A stretch of DNA of 64,000 nt from Marinobacter iranensis (GTDB lineage Bacteria > Pseudomonadota > Gammaproteobacteria > Pseudomonadales > Oleiphilaceae): assembly GCF_029207565.1 (NCBI RefSeq), contig NZ_JANCMW010000012.1, positions 1 through 64,000 on the forward strand. Reading direction: 5' to 3'. A model generated the notes under the pieces. That model saw only the letters and a program-made list of their open reading frames with translations. It ran no database searches and had not been told where the DNA came from. Made by a program: the position numbers and the translations under genes. Positions 53,296 through 62,245 of the stretch are shown piece by piece. Positions within the stretch are counted from its first letter, which is position 1. Every line of letters begins with the position of its first letter.

Positions 53296-54333
53296 ATGAA
53301 AACCCGCAAGCTTGGCAGGACGGACATAGATGTAAGCGAAATTTGCCTGGGCACCATGACCTGGGGCGAGCAGAACACAGAGCAGCAGGCTTTCGAACAG
53401 TTGGACCTGGCAACCTCCGAGGGCGTGAATTTCATTGACGCCGCCGAGATGTACCCGGTACCTCCGCGGCCAGAAACCCAGGGGCTGACAGAAAGCTACC
53501 TGGGCAACTGGCTGGCAAAGCGGGGCCGCAGGGATGACCTGGTGATTGCCTCCAAGGTTGCCGGCCCGGGCAATGGCCTGAGCTACCTCCGCGACGGCCC
53601 CCGTCTGACCCGGGACCATATCCGCAAGGCCTGTGAAGACAGCCTGCGCCGGCTGAAAACGGACTATATCGACCTTTACCAGGTGCACTGGCCGGACCGC
53701 AACGCCAATTTTTTCGGCAAGCTGGGTTACAGGCACAGCGCGGACGAGCAGGCCACGCCAATTGAAGAAACCCTGGGCACCCTGGCCGAACTGGTACAGG
53801 AAGGCAAGGTTCGCCATGTTGGCATTTCCAACGAAACCCCATGGGGAACCAACGAATACCTCCGGCTGGCCCGCGAGCACGACTGGCCCCGCATTGTCAG
53901 CGTGCAGAACCCCTACAACCTGCTTAACCGCACCTTTGAGGTCGGCATGGCGGAAATTGCCTGTCGCGAACAGGTTGGCCTGCTGGCGTATTCACCGTTG
54001 GCCTTTGGCATGCTGTCCGGCAAATACCTGGATGGCAAGCGCCCCGAGGGTGCCAGGATGACCCTGTTCGAAAGGTTCACCCGTTACACCAGTGGTCGGG
54101 GTGCCGAGGCAACACGGGCCTATGTGGACCTGGCTGCCAGCCACGGTCTGTCACCGGTGCAGATGGCGCTGGCGTATGTGACCAGCCGCGATTTCGTCAC
54201 CAGCAATATTATTGGTGCAACCACCATGGAGCAGCTGCGTGAAAACCTGGGCTCTGTGTCTGTCTCCCTGAGCGCTGATGTACTCGAAGCGATTGAGAAC
54301 CTTAACCAGCAATACACTTACCCCTGCCCTTAA
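53296..54333 (+). CDS. tas: Aldo/keto reductase (Tas family)
   Basis: This 345-residue NADP(H)-dependent oxidoreductase is nearly the length of E. coli Tas. The catalytic tetrad is visible: Asp and Tyr in FIDAAEMYPVPPRPET, Lys in VIASKVAGPG and His in YQVHWPDR. The cofactor-binding end IIGATTMEQLRENL is present. GGGAGG precedes ATG 53296. The natural substrate is unknown. It is divergent from the GT4 gene with a 111-base gap. Confidence 0.94.
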   Translation: MKTRKLGRTDIDVSEICLGTMTWGEQNTEQQAFEQLDLATSEGVNFIDAAEMYPVPPRPETQGLTESYLGNWLAKRGRRDDLVIASKVAGPGNGLSYLRDGPRLTRDHIRKACEDSLRRLKTDYIDLYQVHWPDRNANFFGKLGYRHSADEQATPIEETLGTLAELVQEGKVRHVGISNETPWGTNEYLRLAREHDWPRIVSVQNPYNLLNRTFEVGMAEIACREQVGLLAYSPLAFGMLSGKYLDGKRPEGARMTLFERFTRYTSGRGAEATRAYVDLAASHGLSPVQMALAYVTSRDFVTSNIIGATTMEQLRENLGSVSVSLSADVLEAIENLNQQYTYPCP

Positions 54334-54440
54334 GCCTGGAGGGATTGTGGTTTCTTAATGGTCCTGTTTACAGTCTGCAACAAAAAGTGCTGTTTTTTTG
54401 ACAAAATGATGGTGATCTGATGACAAAAAAGCGGCGCTAA

Positions 54441-54456
54441 TGTGTGCAAAATCACA
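54441..54456. promoter_or_regulatory. CRP/Vfr-like binding site
   Basis: TGTGTGCAAAATCACA matches TGTGA-N6-TCACA at 9 of 10 defined positions. Its centre (54448.5) is about 63 bases upstream of the start point predicted from the following -10 box, close to a class I activator position. Binding is inferred. Confidence 0.55.
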
Positions 54457-54476
54457 TCTTTCTGGCCCTTAATCAT

Positions 54477-54505
54477 TAGACTTAAGCATTACATGACAGT
54501 AGAAT
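54477..54505 (+). promoter_or_regulatory. Sigma-70-type promoter of the small secreted protein gene
   Basis: TAGACT (54477-54482) and TAGAAT (54500-54505) match TTGACA and TATAAT at 4 and 5 of 6 positions with a 17-base spacer. The implied start point is near 54512, giving a short leader before the ATG at 54537. Confidence 0.45.
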
Positions 54506-54536
54506 TCCGTTCCGATTACAGGCAACCCGAATTATC

Positions 54537-54851
54537 ATGATTATCCGTATCTTTATTGCACTTCTTGCACTCAACATGATCGCCTTCGTTGTTCGCGCCG
54601 AAGCAAACGAGCGTGTGTTTGCGGACGAAACGCCGGCGGAGAACGTGTATCAGTTGCAGGAGGAAATGTCGGGCGATTTCGATCGTGAAGAATCCGACAT
54701 GTACACCACCATCGGTTCCCGTCTTCTCAGCCTCGGCTTCAGCAGTTCAGACTCCGGAAAGAAAACCTACGCGTCTGATCCTGCCAGGCCGGACCACGGC
54801 ATCGCACTGCTTGAAGAAGGCGCCTGCTTTAACTTCAAATGGAATTTCTGA
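54537..54851 (+). CDS. Small secreted protein of unknown function
   Basis: This 104-residue protein is not recognised. It has a hydrophobic N-terminus (MIIRIFIALLALNMIAFVV) ending near RAEA, consistent with a signal peptide or anchor. A Glu/Asp-rich middle region (QLQEEMSGDFDREESDM) follows, then the segment IGSRLLSLGFSSSDSGKKTY and a single late Cys. Composition and the promoter with a CRP-like site support a real gene. It stands alone between tas and the acetyl-CoA hydrolase gene, which starts 164 bases after its stop. Confidence 0.65.
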   Translation: MIIRIFIALLALNMIAFVVRAEANERVFADETPAENVYQLQEEMSGDFDREESDMYTTIGSRLLSLGFSSSDSGKKTYASDPARPDHGIALLEEGACFNFKWNF

Positions 54852-55015
54852 GCACGTCGCTGTTCTATCCTTCCCAGAAATACCCCCGGCATTTCCTGAG
54901 CCAATCAACGGTTCGCTGACTTCCGTTTATCTGACCCGGCGCATTGCCTGAAGCAATCCCACATGTGATTATCCATGTCGGGAAGCACTATGACGGCAAC
55001 AGAGGGAGTACTGCT

Positions 55016-57238
55016 ATGGCTGCGATAGTAGAGGAGCAACAACCGGTAACGCTGGCTGACAGCAAGGCCTGTGTGGACGAGCTGATCCGTCGGGTGGGCA
55101 AACGCATCACACTGGGGCTGCCCCTGGGCCTCGGAAAGCCCGTGCGCTTTGTAAACGCCCTCTATCAGCGTGCCAAGGACGACCCCTCCATACAGCTTCA
55201 CATCGTAACGGCCTTATCCCTGACGGCGCCCGGCGGCAGTTCTTCGTTGGAAAAGCGGTTTATGGGCCCGTTCGCAGAGCGCCTGTACGGTCGGATTCCG
55301 GAGCTGGACTACGCGCGGGATGTTATCCGCCGCAAGTTACCGGACAACGTCCGGGTATCCGAATTCTTCTTCAAGGCCGGGTCGTTTCTGAACAATAGCG
55401 ACCAGCAGCGCAACTACGTATGTACCAACTACACCCATGCGGTACGTGATCTTCTGGCGCTGGGAGTCAATGTGGTTGGCCAGATGGTGGCTCCGGCGTC
55501 TGAGCTGGAGCAGGAAGGTTATTTCAGCCTGAGTTGCAATCCCGATCTGAGCCTGGACTTACTGCCCCTGCTCCGGGCACAGCAAGACGCCGGAACACCG
55601 GTGGCGATTGTGGCTGAGACCAATAGTTACCTGCCGTTTATGGGCAACGATGCGGCCGTTGAAAAGAATCGTTTTGATATTGTTCTGGAAGATACTGCCT
55701 CAGATTACCCTTTGTTCCCGGCGCCACAGATGTCTGTCAGCCCCGAGGATCACCTGATCGGGTTCTATGCCAGCGCATTGCTCAAGGACGGTGGTACGCT
55801 CCAGGTGGGCATCGGGTCGCTGGGCGCGGCGATGGTTCACAGTGCGATCCTGCGGCATCGTGAAAACGGGCATTGGAACAAGGTGTTTGATCACCTCAAA
55901 GTGGCGGATCGTTTTCCGGTGGTGACCGGGTATGGCGGCACCGGCACCTTTGATGAAGGCCTCTACGGCTGCAGTGAAATGATGGTGGACGGTTTCATCT
56001 ACCTGATGGAAGCCGGCGTGCTCAAGCGGGAGGTGTTTGGTCATGCCGGGCTGCAGGAACTCATCAACCGGGGCGAACTCATTCATGCCGTGTCTCTGGA
56101 TACGCTGGACGTCCTGCGTCGGGAGCAGTTGATCGATTCGCCGTTGCGGGCCAGAGACGTGAAGTGGCTGTGCCGATACGGAATCTTTCACCCGGAGGTT
56201 GAGTTCAAGGGCGGGCGCCTGCGGGTGGGGGATCAGTCCCTGGACCCCGATCTGGACAGTGACGAGGCCAGGGAAGCTATTGAGTCACTGGCCCTGGGCG
56301 AGCGACTGACGGGGGGCGTGGTAGCTCATGGTGGGTTCTATGTAGGCCCTGAGAAGTTTTACCAGCGCCTTCGGGATTTGTCCCCGGAGGACCGCCAGCG
56401 TATCTGCATGACCAGCGTGAACTACATCAATCACCTCTACGATCATGCCTTTGGCAACCAGCGCCTGAAAGCCGCGCAACGGGTGCATAGCCGCTTTGTC
56501 AACTCGGCGATGATGCACACACTCAATGGGGCAGCGGTGTCTGATGGCCTGGAAGACGGCCGTGTGGTCAGCGGCGTTGGTGGCCAGTACAACTTTGTGG
56601 CCATGGCCCACGAGTTGCCGGCAGCGCGCTCAATCCTGACGTTGCGCAGCACCCGCTCCTCGGGCGGTGAAACGCTCTCCACGATTGTGTTCAGCTACGG
56701 ACACTGCACCATTCCACGTCATCTCCGTGACATTGTCGTCACTGAGTATGGCATCGCGGACCTGCGTGGCCAGTCGGATGAGCAGGTCTACTTGCGCCTG
56801 ATTCGTATAGCCGACTCCCGTTTCCAGCCGGACTTGCTGAAACAGGCACAGAAGGCTGGAAAGGTGGACGCCTCGTTCCGTCTCCCCGAAGATTGGTGCA
56901 ACAACACACCAGAAGCTGTTCAGGAGGCCATAAAGATGGCCGGCGATAAGGATGCGTTTCCGCCATTCCCATTTGGGCGGGACTTTACCGATGAAGAGCT
57001 CCGTCTCGGTAAGGCACTACAAACCCTGAAGGCTGCAACGGCCACCCGTCGTGGTAAACTGTCAACGCTGTGGCATGCGGCAAAGGCAAAAGACGACGAG
57101 GGCCGCTACCAGTCGTTGCTGGAGCGCATGAGCCTGGATAAGCCCAGAGGGCTTAAGGCCAGGCTGGACCGGCGCCTGGTTATCCACGGACTGAACCTGA
57201 CTGATACACTCCCGAATACAGGAAATACGAACGCCTGA
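55016..57238 (+). CDS. Acetyl-CoA hydrolase/transferase family protein
   Basis: This 740-residue protein of the class I CoA-transferase fold related to acetyl-CoA hydrolases is longer than the roughly 500-residue Ach1/Cat1 type. It shows LTAPGGSSSLEKRFMGPFAE, VGIGSLGAAMVHSAI, VVSGVGGQYNFVAMAHELP and the late HLRDIVVTEYGIADLRGQ, all family patterns. A C-terminal extension of about 100 residues is charged and helical. ATG 55016 is preceded by GGGAG. Longer in-frame codons upstream lack homology. The CoA substrate is not known. Its stop overlaps the FKBP gene by one base. Confidence 0.88.
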   Translation: MAAIVEEQQPVTLADSKACVDELIRRVGKRITLGLPLGLGKPVRFVNALYQRAKDDPSIQLHIVTALSLTAPGGSSSLEKRFMGPFAERLYGRIPELDYARDVIRRKLPDNVRVSEFFFKAGSFLNNSDQQRNYVCTNYTHAVRDLLALGVNVVGQMVAPASELEQEGYFSLSCNPDLSLDLLPLLRAQQDAGTPVAIVAETNSYLPFMGNDAAVEKNRFDIVLEDTASDYPLFPAPQMSVSPEDHLIGFYASALLKDGGTLQVGIGSLGAAMVHSAILRHRENGHWNKVFDHLKVADRFPVVTGYGGTGTFDEGLYGCSEMMVDGFIYLMEAGVLKREVFGHAGLQELINRGELIHAVSLDTLDVLRREQLIDSPLRARDVKWLCRYGIFHPEVEFKGGRLRVGDQSLDPDLDSDEAREAIESLALGERLTGGVVAHGGFYVGPEKFYQRLRDLSPEDRQRICMTSVNYINHLYDHAFGNQRLKAAQRVHSRFVNSAMMHTLNGAAVSDGLEDGRVVSGVGGQYNFVAMAHELPAARSILTLRSTRSSGGETLSTIVFSYGHCTIPRHLRDIVVTEYGIADLRGQSDEQVYLRLIRIADSRFQPDLLKQAQKAGKVDASFRLPEDWCNNTPEAVQEAIKMAGDKDAFPPFPFGRDFTDEELRLGKALQTLKAATATRRGKLSTLWHAAKAKDDEGRYQSLLERMSLDKPRGLKARLDRRLVIHGLNLTDTLPNTGNTNA

Positions 57239-57696
57239 TGCAAAAACCTGCCGTACTTACCGTCCATTATGTCCTCAAGAACAAGCTCGGAGAGCTGGTT
57301 GATACCTCCGAGGGCAGCGAGCCGCTTCACTTCCTGGAGGGTAGCCCCGAAATCATCGAAGGCATCCAGAAAGCGGTAAAAGACCGTAATGTGGGTGATT
57401 GTCTGGAAGTGACCGTGCCGCCCGCCATGGCCTATGGCGAACACGACCCTGAGCTTATCCGTAAGGTGTCTCGTTCCATGTTTGAAGGCGTAGAGAACCT
57501 CCATGTGGGAATGAAGTTCCAGACCAATACCGGTGATACGGCCCAGGTGGTGCAGGTCGTGAGCATTGACGGCAACCTGGTGCGCGTGGATGCCAATCAT
57601 CCGCTGGCAGGCTTCACCCTGTACTTTGATCTGGAAATCATTGGCAAGCGTGAAGCCACGGAAGAGGAAATCAACGCCGGCCACCCGTTAAGCTGA
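57238..57696 (+). CDS. FKBP-type peptidyl-prolyl isomerase (SlyD-like)
   Basis: This 152-residue isomerase and chaperone has the SlyD layout. It starts with VLTVHYVLKNKLGELVDTS, then the FKBP core PEIIEGIQKAVKDRNVGDCL, then PAMAYGEHDPELIRKV. The insert-in-flap domain follows and the FKBP strand VDANHPLAGFTLYFDLEI closes it. The His-rich metal tail of E. coli SlyD is absent. The start shares one base with the preceding stop. Confidence 0.92.
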   Translation: MQKPAVLTVHYVLKNKLGELVDTSEGSEPLHFLEGSPEIIEGIQKAVKDRNVGDCLEVTVPPAMAYGEHDPELIRKVSRSMFEGVENLHVGMKFQTNTGDTAQVVQVVSIDGNLVRVDANHPLAGFTLYFDLEIIGKREATEEEINAGHPLS

Positions 57697-57698
57697 GG

Positions 57699-58505
57699 TT
57701 ACGCCTCCGGGCCGGCAATGGCTGTCGGCCCGGGGGTTTCCCGGTCTGACAGCCGTCCCTCCTGGATCAACCGCAGGCCTTCCTGAATGGTCTTCTGCAA
57801 TTCCCCGGAAATTTCTGACAGGTCACGGCCTTCCTTTACGCTTACCACGGGATGGGCAATAACGCCCACCTCCACCGCCGGTTGGCGGAGCATGCGAATC
57901 AGGTGGTGCTGGAACTCATCATCGCCGATAAACGGAGCCAGGTGGTCTGGCCGGCCGTTTCTCAGGTAGCCGATGCTGATAGGCTGGATGTCCACGCCGG
58001 CATCCGCTGCGGCATGAAGCAGCCGGCTGTGGAAAGGCAGCACCGTTACACCCGCCGTCGTGGTGCCTTCCGGGAACACCAGTACCGACTGTCCCCTGAG
58101 TAGCGTGTCAGCGATTTCTCGGCGGGTCTGCCCCGCCTTGCCACTGCCACGCTGGATAAACAGTGTGCCGGCCTGCGTAGCCAGCCAGCCGATCACCGGC
58201 CAACGGCCCACCTCCGCCTTGGACAGAAACCGTAGCGGCACCATGCCCCCGAGTATCGGAATATCGGACCAGGAAATGTGGTTGCTGACAAAGAGAACCG
58301 GCCGGTCGCTGAAAGCACCCTGTGTGGATACGCGAAAGCCCAGGCAGCGGCTGGCACCGTTGAAGCAGAAACGGGCAAACGGAGCGCGGTCGATTCCGCA
58401 GCGGAATAGGGCATCGATCAGCAGCAGGGTGCCGGCGAGGGTTGCTGTCAGGGCCAGAAATCCGGCAAAGAGTGTGAGCCTTGTGATCAGACGTATCGGT
58501 TCCAT
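57699..58505 (-). CDS. olsA: Lysophospholipid/lyso-ornithine lipid acyltransferase (PlsC family, OlsA-like)
   Basis: This 268-residue membrane-associated acyltransferase has an N-terminal helix (about 8-28), the catalytic H-x4-D in VSNHISWSDIPILGG, RFLSKAEVGRWPVIG, FPEGTTTAG and VQPISIGY-like segments. PlsC-family enzymes add a second fatty acid. Being next to an OlsB-like gene, it probably completes ornithine lipid. An ordinary 1-acylglycerol-phosphate acyltransferase role cannot be excluded. The gene starts 27 bases after the OlsB-like stop. Confidence 0.82.
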   Translation of the reverse strand: MEPIRLITRLTLFAGFLALTATLAGTLLLIDALFRCGIDRAPFARFCFNGASRCLGFRVSTQGAFSDRPVLFVSNHISWSDIPILGGMVPLRFLSKAEVGRWPVIGWLATQAGTLFIQRGSGKAGQTRREIADTLLRGQSVLVFPEGTTTAGVTVLPFHSRLLHAAADAGVDIQPISIGYLRNGRPDHLAPFIGDDEFQHHLIRMLRQPAVEVGVIAHPVVSVKEGRDLSEISGELQKTIQEGLRLIQEGRLSDRETPGPTAIAGPEA

Positions 58506-58532
58506 GGCCGCTCCTCGGGTGGTAATGGTCGC

Positions 58533-59297
58533 CTACTGGGCCTGTTTGCGCATGAAGTGGCGGCTGTAGCGACTGGCCAGGTTGTTGACGTCCAGCACCA
58601 CCAACAGGTCGGCACAACGGAAGTCAGGGTCCCAGCAGGGCTCTCCGCAGACCCGGGCACCCAGGCGCATGTAGGCCTTGATCAGGGCAGGAACGTCCAC
58701 CGGACGATCCTCGCTGACTGCATGGGTAAGATGGGGCAGTGCCCTCAGTGGCGTTACCCGGTATTCTTCGCCGGCCAGGAATTCCCGTTGCAGGTAGCGG
58801 GCGATGCGCCAGGCTTTCAGACCGCCGTCGGACATGCCGATGCTGGCGCAGCCAATCAGATAGTCGACATTGCGTGATACCAGGTACTCCGCCACGGATG
58901 CCCACAGCAGGCTGATGGTAGCGCCATTGCGGTAGTCCGGGTGGACGCAGGTTCGCCCGAGTTCGGCAACGGCTCCGGGAAGCCGGTACAGAGAGGACAG
59001 TTCGAACTCACCCTCTGAATAGAAGCCCCCGGCTTCCAGAGCCTTGCTGTGGTGCAGCACTCGCGTGGTCGCTACCAGTTCACCGGTGTTTTCATCGGTC
59101 ACGATCAGGTGATCGCAGTAACGGTCAAATTCGTCTGCGTCGATTCCGGGGACGGCTGCACCCAGGTCTGATCCGTACTCTTCGGAGAATACCCGGTAGC
59201 GTAATTTCTGCGCGGATTCGATCAGATCCGGCTGCTGGGTGATGACGGTTTTGAGCCGGCGGGCCGGACGTGACAGGCGAGCAGTCTGGGCGTTCAT
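58533..59297 (-). CDS. olsB: Ornithine acyl-ACP N-acyltransferase (OlsB-like GNAT)
   Basis: This 254-residue protein of the OlsB/hemolysin-like acyltransferase family has LRYRVFSEEYGSDLG, DEFDRYCDHLIVTDENTGEL and ELGRTCVHPDYRNGATISLL. It ends with GGLKAWRIAR and VDVPALIKAYMRLGARVCGEP. OlsB makes lyso-ornithine lipid from ornithine and acyl-ACP. ATG 59297 has GAGG upstream. An 18-codon extension without homology is left out. It forms an olsBA pair with the next gene. Confidence 0.87.
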   Translation of the reverse strand: MNAQTARLSRPARRLKTVITQQPDLIESAQKLRYRVFSEEYGSDLGAAVPGIDADEFDRYCDHLIVTDENTGELVATTRVLHHSKALEAGGFYSEGEFELSSLYRLPGAVAELGRTCVHPDYRNGATISLLWASVAEYLVSRNVDYLIGCASIGMSDGGLKAWRIARYLQREFLAGEEYRVTPLRALPHLTHAVSEDRPVDVPALIKAYMRLGARVCGEPCWDPDFRCADLLVVLDVNNLASRYSRHFMRKQAQ

Positions 59298-59406
59298 GGC
59301 ATTGCCTCTTTGTTTCCACTTTTCGACAAGGCTATGAATCCGGTGTGACATCGGAATGACCGGGGGATGACGACTTTATGACAGGTGTCGGCGCTGGAGT
59401 GGCACT

Positions 59407-59509
59407 GTGACGTTTGTCACGGGCTGTAACGAACAGGTGGTTCCATGTATATTTCTGAATAGCATGTATAATTGCTGTTACGGGAGGTAGCCTGTATTGT
59501 CAGTGACAA
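59407..59509. promoter_or_regulatory. Divergent control region with two short palindromes
   Basis: The roughly 300-base gap between olsB-like and rstA-like genes holds GTGAC-GTTT-GTCAC (59407-59420), a -10-like TATAAT (59467-59472) and TTGTCA-G-TGACAA (59497-59509). The palindromes may be operators for the RstA-like regulator or another dimeric protein. No convincing -35 box was found for the TATAAT. Confidence 0.35.
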
Positions 59510-59596
59510 GGCAAGTCTTCTGGGAGACAACTCTTGTCCGGCCAGGTGGGGTGAACATGGCCGGAAGTTTCAGAAACCGGAAAAACAAAATCAGAG

Positions 59597-60334
59597 ATGG
59601 ATGGCGTGGAACAGACGAACGAAAGTTGGCGGATTCTTATAGTCGAAGATGATGAGAGACTGGCGGAGCTGACCAGGGAATACCTGGAGAGCAATGGTCT
59701 GACAGTCGCTCTCGAAACTCACGGCGGCCATGCGGTAGAGCGTATCCGCAAGGAACAGCCCGATCTGGTCGTGCTGGACCTGATGTTGCCGGGTGAGGAC
59801 GGGCTGTCCATCTGTAGGCGTGCGCGTCCTTTCTATCCGGGACCCATCATCATGCTAACGGCCCGTACGGATGATCTGGATCAGGTGCTCGGGCTGGAAA
59901 TGGGTGCTGATGACTACATCGGTAAACCGGTTCAGCCCCGGGTATTGCTGGCCAGAATCCGTGCCCTGCTGCGGCGGGTCACCGAGAACGGCACAGTTGC
60001 TGCCGAAGAAGGTAAGGGCGAGGAGCCGGTCAGGCTTCAGTTCAACAACCTGGTGGTGGACCGTTCCATGCGTGAGGCATGGCTGAGCGATGAAAGCATT
60101 GACCTCACCAGTGCTGAATTCGATCTGCTCTGGTTGCTGGCAAGTAATGCAGGCCGGGTTCTCAGCCGTGAGGAAATCTTCACCGCCCTGAGAGGCATCG
60201 AATACGACGGCCAGGACCGTTCGATTGATGTCCGGGTTTCCAGGATACGCCCCAAGATTGGCGACGATCCCATTCACCCGAGGCGCATTAAAACCGTACG
60301 CAGCAAAGGTTACCTGTTCGTAAAGGAAGCCTGA
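59597..60334 (+). CDS. OmpR-family response regulator (RstA-like)
   Basis: This 245-residue regulator has a receiver with VEDDERLAEL, phospho-acceptor Asp in VVLDLMLPGEDG and Lys in IGKPVQPR. A winged-helix OmpR-type domain follows (LTSAEFDLLWLLASNAGRVL, DRSIDVRVSRIRPKI, IKTVRSKGYLF). It is closest in pattern to RstA. The start could be ATG 59597 or an in-frame GTG at 59606. It is co-directional with a sensor kinase 58 bases downstream. Target genes may include the divergent olsBA pair. Confidence 0.9.
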   Translation: MDGVEQTNESWRILIVEDDERLAELTREYLESNGLTVALETHGGHAVERIRKEQPDLVVLDLMLPGEDGLSICRRARPFYPGPIIMLTARTDDLDQVLGLEMGADDYIGKPVQPRVLLARIRALLRRVTENGTVAAEEGKGEEPVRLQFNNLVVDRSMREAWLSDESIDLTSAEFDLLWLLASNAGRVLSREEIFTALRGIEYDGQDRSIDVRVSRIRPKIGDDPIHPRRIKTVRSKGYLFVKEA

Positions 60335-60392
60335 CTGCTCAGTCTCTGGCGCTGGCCCGGCGGGGCTGGCGTTCGTTGCCAGGGTTAACGCA

Positions 60393-61967
60393 ATGCCCCT
60401 CAAGTTTTTCCTCAAGCTCTACACCCGGCTGATAGGCCTGACCTTTCTGGTTCTCCTGTTTTGTGCGGCCCTGTTCCTGGGTGTGAATTCCGTCCGGGAG
60501 CAGTTCTGGCAGGAGCGGTTTTCCGAACCACTCCTGCGCTGGCTTGTAGCAACGCCCTACCCGCAACAGCAGTATCCATGGCTTGAGCCCTTCTATGATT
60601 TCCGCGTAACCCCTCCCGGTAACCTGTCTGTCTCCGATGTTATCCGGGAACGCCTGTCTTACGGACAGGTGGTGGCGGTGGATACCAGCATCGGTCAGCA
60701 GGTGATGGTTCAGAATGATAGTGGTGGCATCATCGATCTGCGGTTCCATGACATCTACAGTGATGTTGCCGAGGCGACGGCCCTGATTGCCCGCCTGCAT
60801 CTTGATGAGATGCCACTGGAAGGCCGTGAGGGCGCCATGTCGCAGTTATCCGACACACTCCGGATAGAGCTGGTGCCGGTACAGGTTCAGGCGGAACTTC
60901 CGGACTCGGAGGTTCTTGAGCGGGTCTCCGAGCGCGGCATTTCCCTCTATCATGATCCGTCCCGCGGGCGCGCCCAGGTGTTGATCCGCCTGCAAGACGG
61001 CACCCTGGTCGATATGGCGATGTCGTCACCGTTCAACCCCTGGGCGTGGCCGGTATTGCTGCTGTTGGTCCTGGTGGCGGGAAGCGTGCTTGCACTGGCC
61101 CTGTACCTTGCGCTGCGGGACGTGGACAGTAACCTCCGTGCCGTGGAGTCTGTCGCCATCCGTATTGCCCGGGGCGAAATGGGGGCCCGGGTGGAGGCCG
61201 GAGACAGCCGCCTGGTGTCGCGCCTGGCGGCGGCCTTTAACAGCATGGCGGAGCACATCCAACGGTTGGTAGGTGTTCAGCGGGAAATGATCCATGCGGT
61301 CTCTCACGAGCTGAGAACGCCGGTCGCCCGTATTCGCTTTGGTGTCCAGATGATTGAAAGCGCCAGCACTCCGGATGCGCTCCAGAAGCAGCTTGACGGT
61401 ATTGACGGCGATATTCAGGAACTGGACGAACTGATCGATGAGATTCTGACCTACGCCCGGCTGGAGCAGGGCGGGCCCGTCTTTGCGTTGCAGGAACGCT
61501 CCGTGAGCGATATTGTCCGCCAGGTTGTCAGTGAACAGCAGATGATTCGCCCGAATCACACCATCGAGGCGGATATCGATGAAGAATCCGAGCGCTGGTC
61601 ACTGTCGGATGTGGAGCCACGGTACCTGCACCGGGCAGTGCAGAATCTGGTGGGTAACGCCGCCCGATACGCGGCTGGTCGCGTTCGTGTCCATTGTCAG
61701 TTTGATGAAGACAACTGCCGAATTGATGTGGAAGATGACGGCCCCGGTATTCCCGAGGAAGACTGGGAAAAGGTATTCACCGCCTTTGCCCGTCTTGACG
61801 ACAGCCGTACCCGGACCTCTGGTGGTTATGGCCTTGGCCTCTCAATAGTACGAAGGATTCTCTACTGGCATGGCGGGCAGGCGTTCGTCAGCCGCAGTGA
61901 TGATCTGGGGGGCGCGCGTTTCAGCCTTGTGTGGCCGCGCAAGAAGCCGGTGGAACACTCGCTCTGA
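60393..61967 (+). CDS. Sensor histidine kinase (RstB-like)
   Basis: This 524-residue membrane kinase has two helices, about 12-32 and 210-235, around a periplasmic sensor of roughly 175 residues. A HAMP domain follows, then the H-box MIHAVSHELRTPVARIRFGV. The ATPase domain has N-box NLVGNAARYA, G1 VEDDGPGIP and G2 GGYGLGLSIVRR. It should phosphorylate the RstA-like regulator upstream. The signal sensed is unknown. Confidence 0.92.
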   Translation: MPLKFFLKLYTRLIGLTFLVLLFCAALFLGVNSVREQFWQERFSEPLLRWLVATPYPQQQYPWLEPFYDFRVTPPGNLSVSDVIRERLSYGQVVAVDTSIGQQVMVQNDSGGIIDLRFHDIYSDVAEATALIARLHLDEMPLEGREGAMSQLSDTLRIELVPVQVQAELPDSEVLERVSERGISLYHDPSRGRAQVLIRLQDGTLVDMAMSSPFNPWAWPVLLLLVLVAGSVLALALYLALRDVDSNLRAVESVAIRIARGEMGARVEAGDSRLVSRLAAAFNSMAEHIQRLVGVQREMIHAVSHELRTPVARIRFGVQMIESASTPDALQKQLDGIDGDIQELDELIDEILTYARLEQGGPVFALQERSVSDIVRQVVSEQQMIRPNHTIEADIDEESERWSLSDVEPRYLHRAVQNLVGNAARYAAGRVRVHCQFDEDNCRIDVEDDGPGIPEEDWEKVFTAFARLDDSRTRTSGGYGLGLSIVRRILYWHGGQAFVSRSDDLGGARFSLVWPRKKPVEHSL

Positions 61968-62062
61968 GCGTTTTTGTGATGCACCTCTCGCGCCCTCACC
62001 TGATGTAACAAAGAACAACACAACCTCAACTGAAGCCCTGGCAACCCGGGGCGATACTAAGG

Positions 62063-62151
62063 GTGTAAGGGATGACTTTTGAGGTTGTAGTTCTTACGAA
62101 CTTTCCTTGTTTCATTCGTCATTTGAGGGCCGGTTTTCCGGCCCTTTTTTT
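62063..62151 (+). ncRNA. Possible short transcript or 3' UTR ending at a strong terminator
   Basis: In the 278-base gap between the sensor and glpK, the bases leading to the terminator include a small hairpin GTTC-TTAC-GAAC and complementary ATGAC/GTCAT arms. A GATACT -10-like hexamer near 62050 has only a poor -35. This could be a short RNA, or only the 3' end of the sensor message. Confidence 0.2.
62127..62151 (+). terminator. Intrinsic terminator between the sensor gene and glpK
   Basis: GGGCCGG (62127-62133) pairs with CCGGCCC (62138-62144) around TTTT, followed at once by seven T. It is a textbook rho-independent terminator on the plus strand. It lies 160 bases after the sensor gene stop and about 95 bases before glpK. 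Confidence 0.92.
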
Positions 62152-62245
62152 ATACCTCGCATTTGCCATAGCGTTCGCCCCGATCCTTTGAGAAGATTGC
62201 AGCATTCACAAGAAAAATGCTGAAAGATCTGAAAGGACGCCTGCA

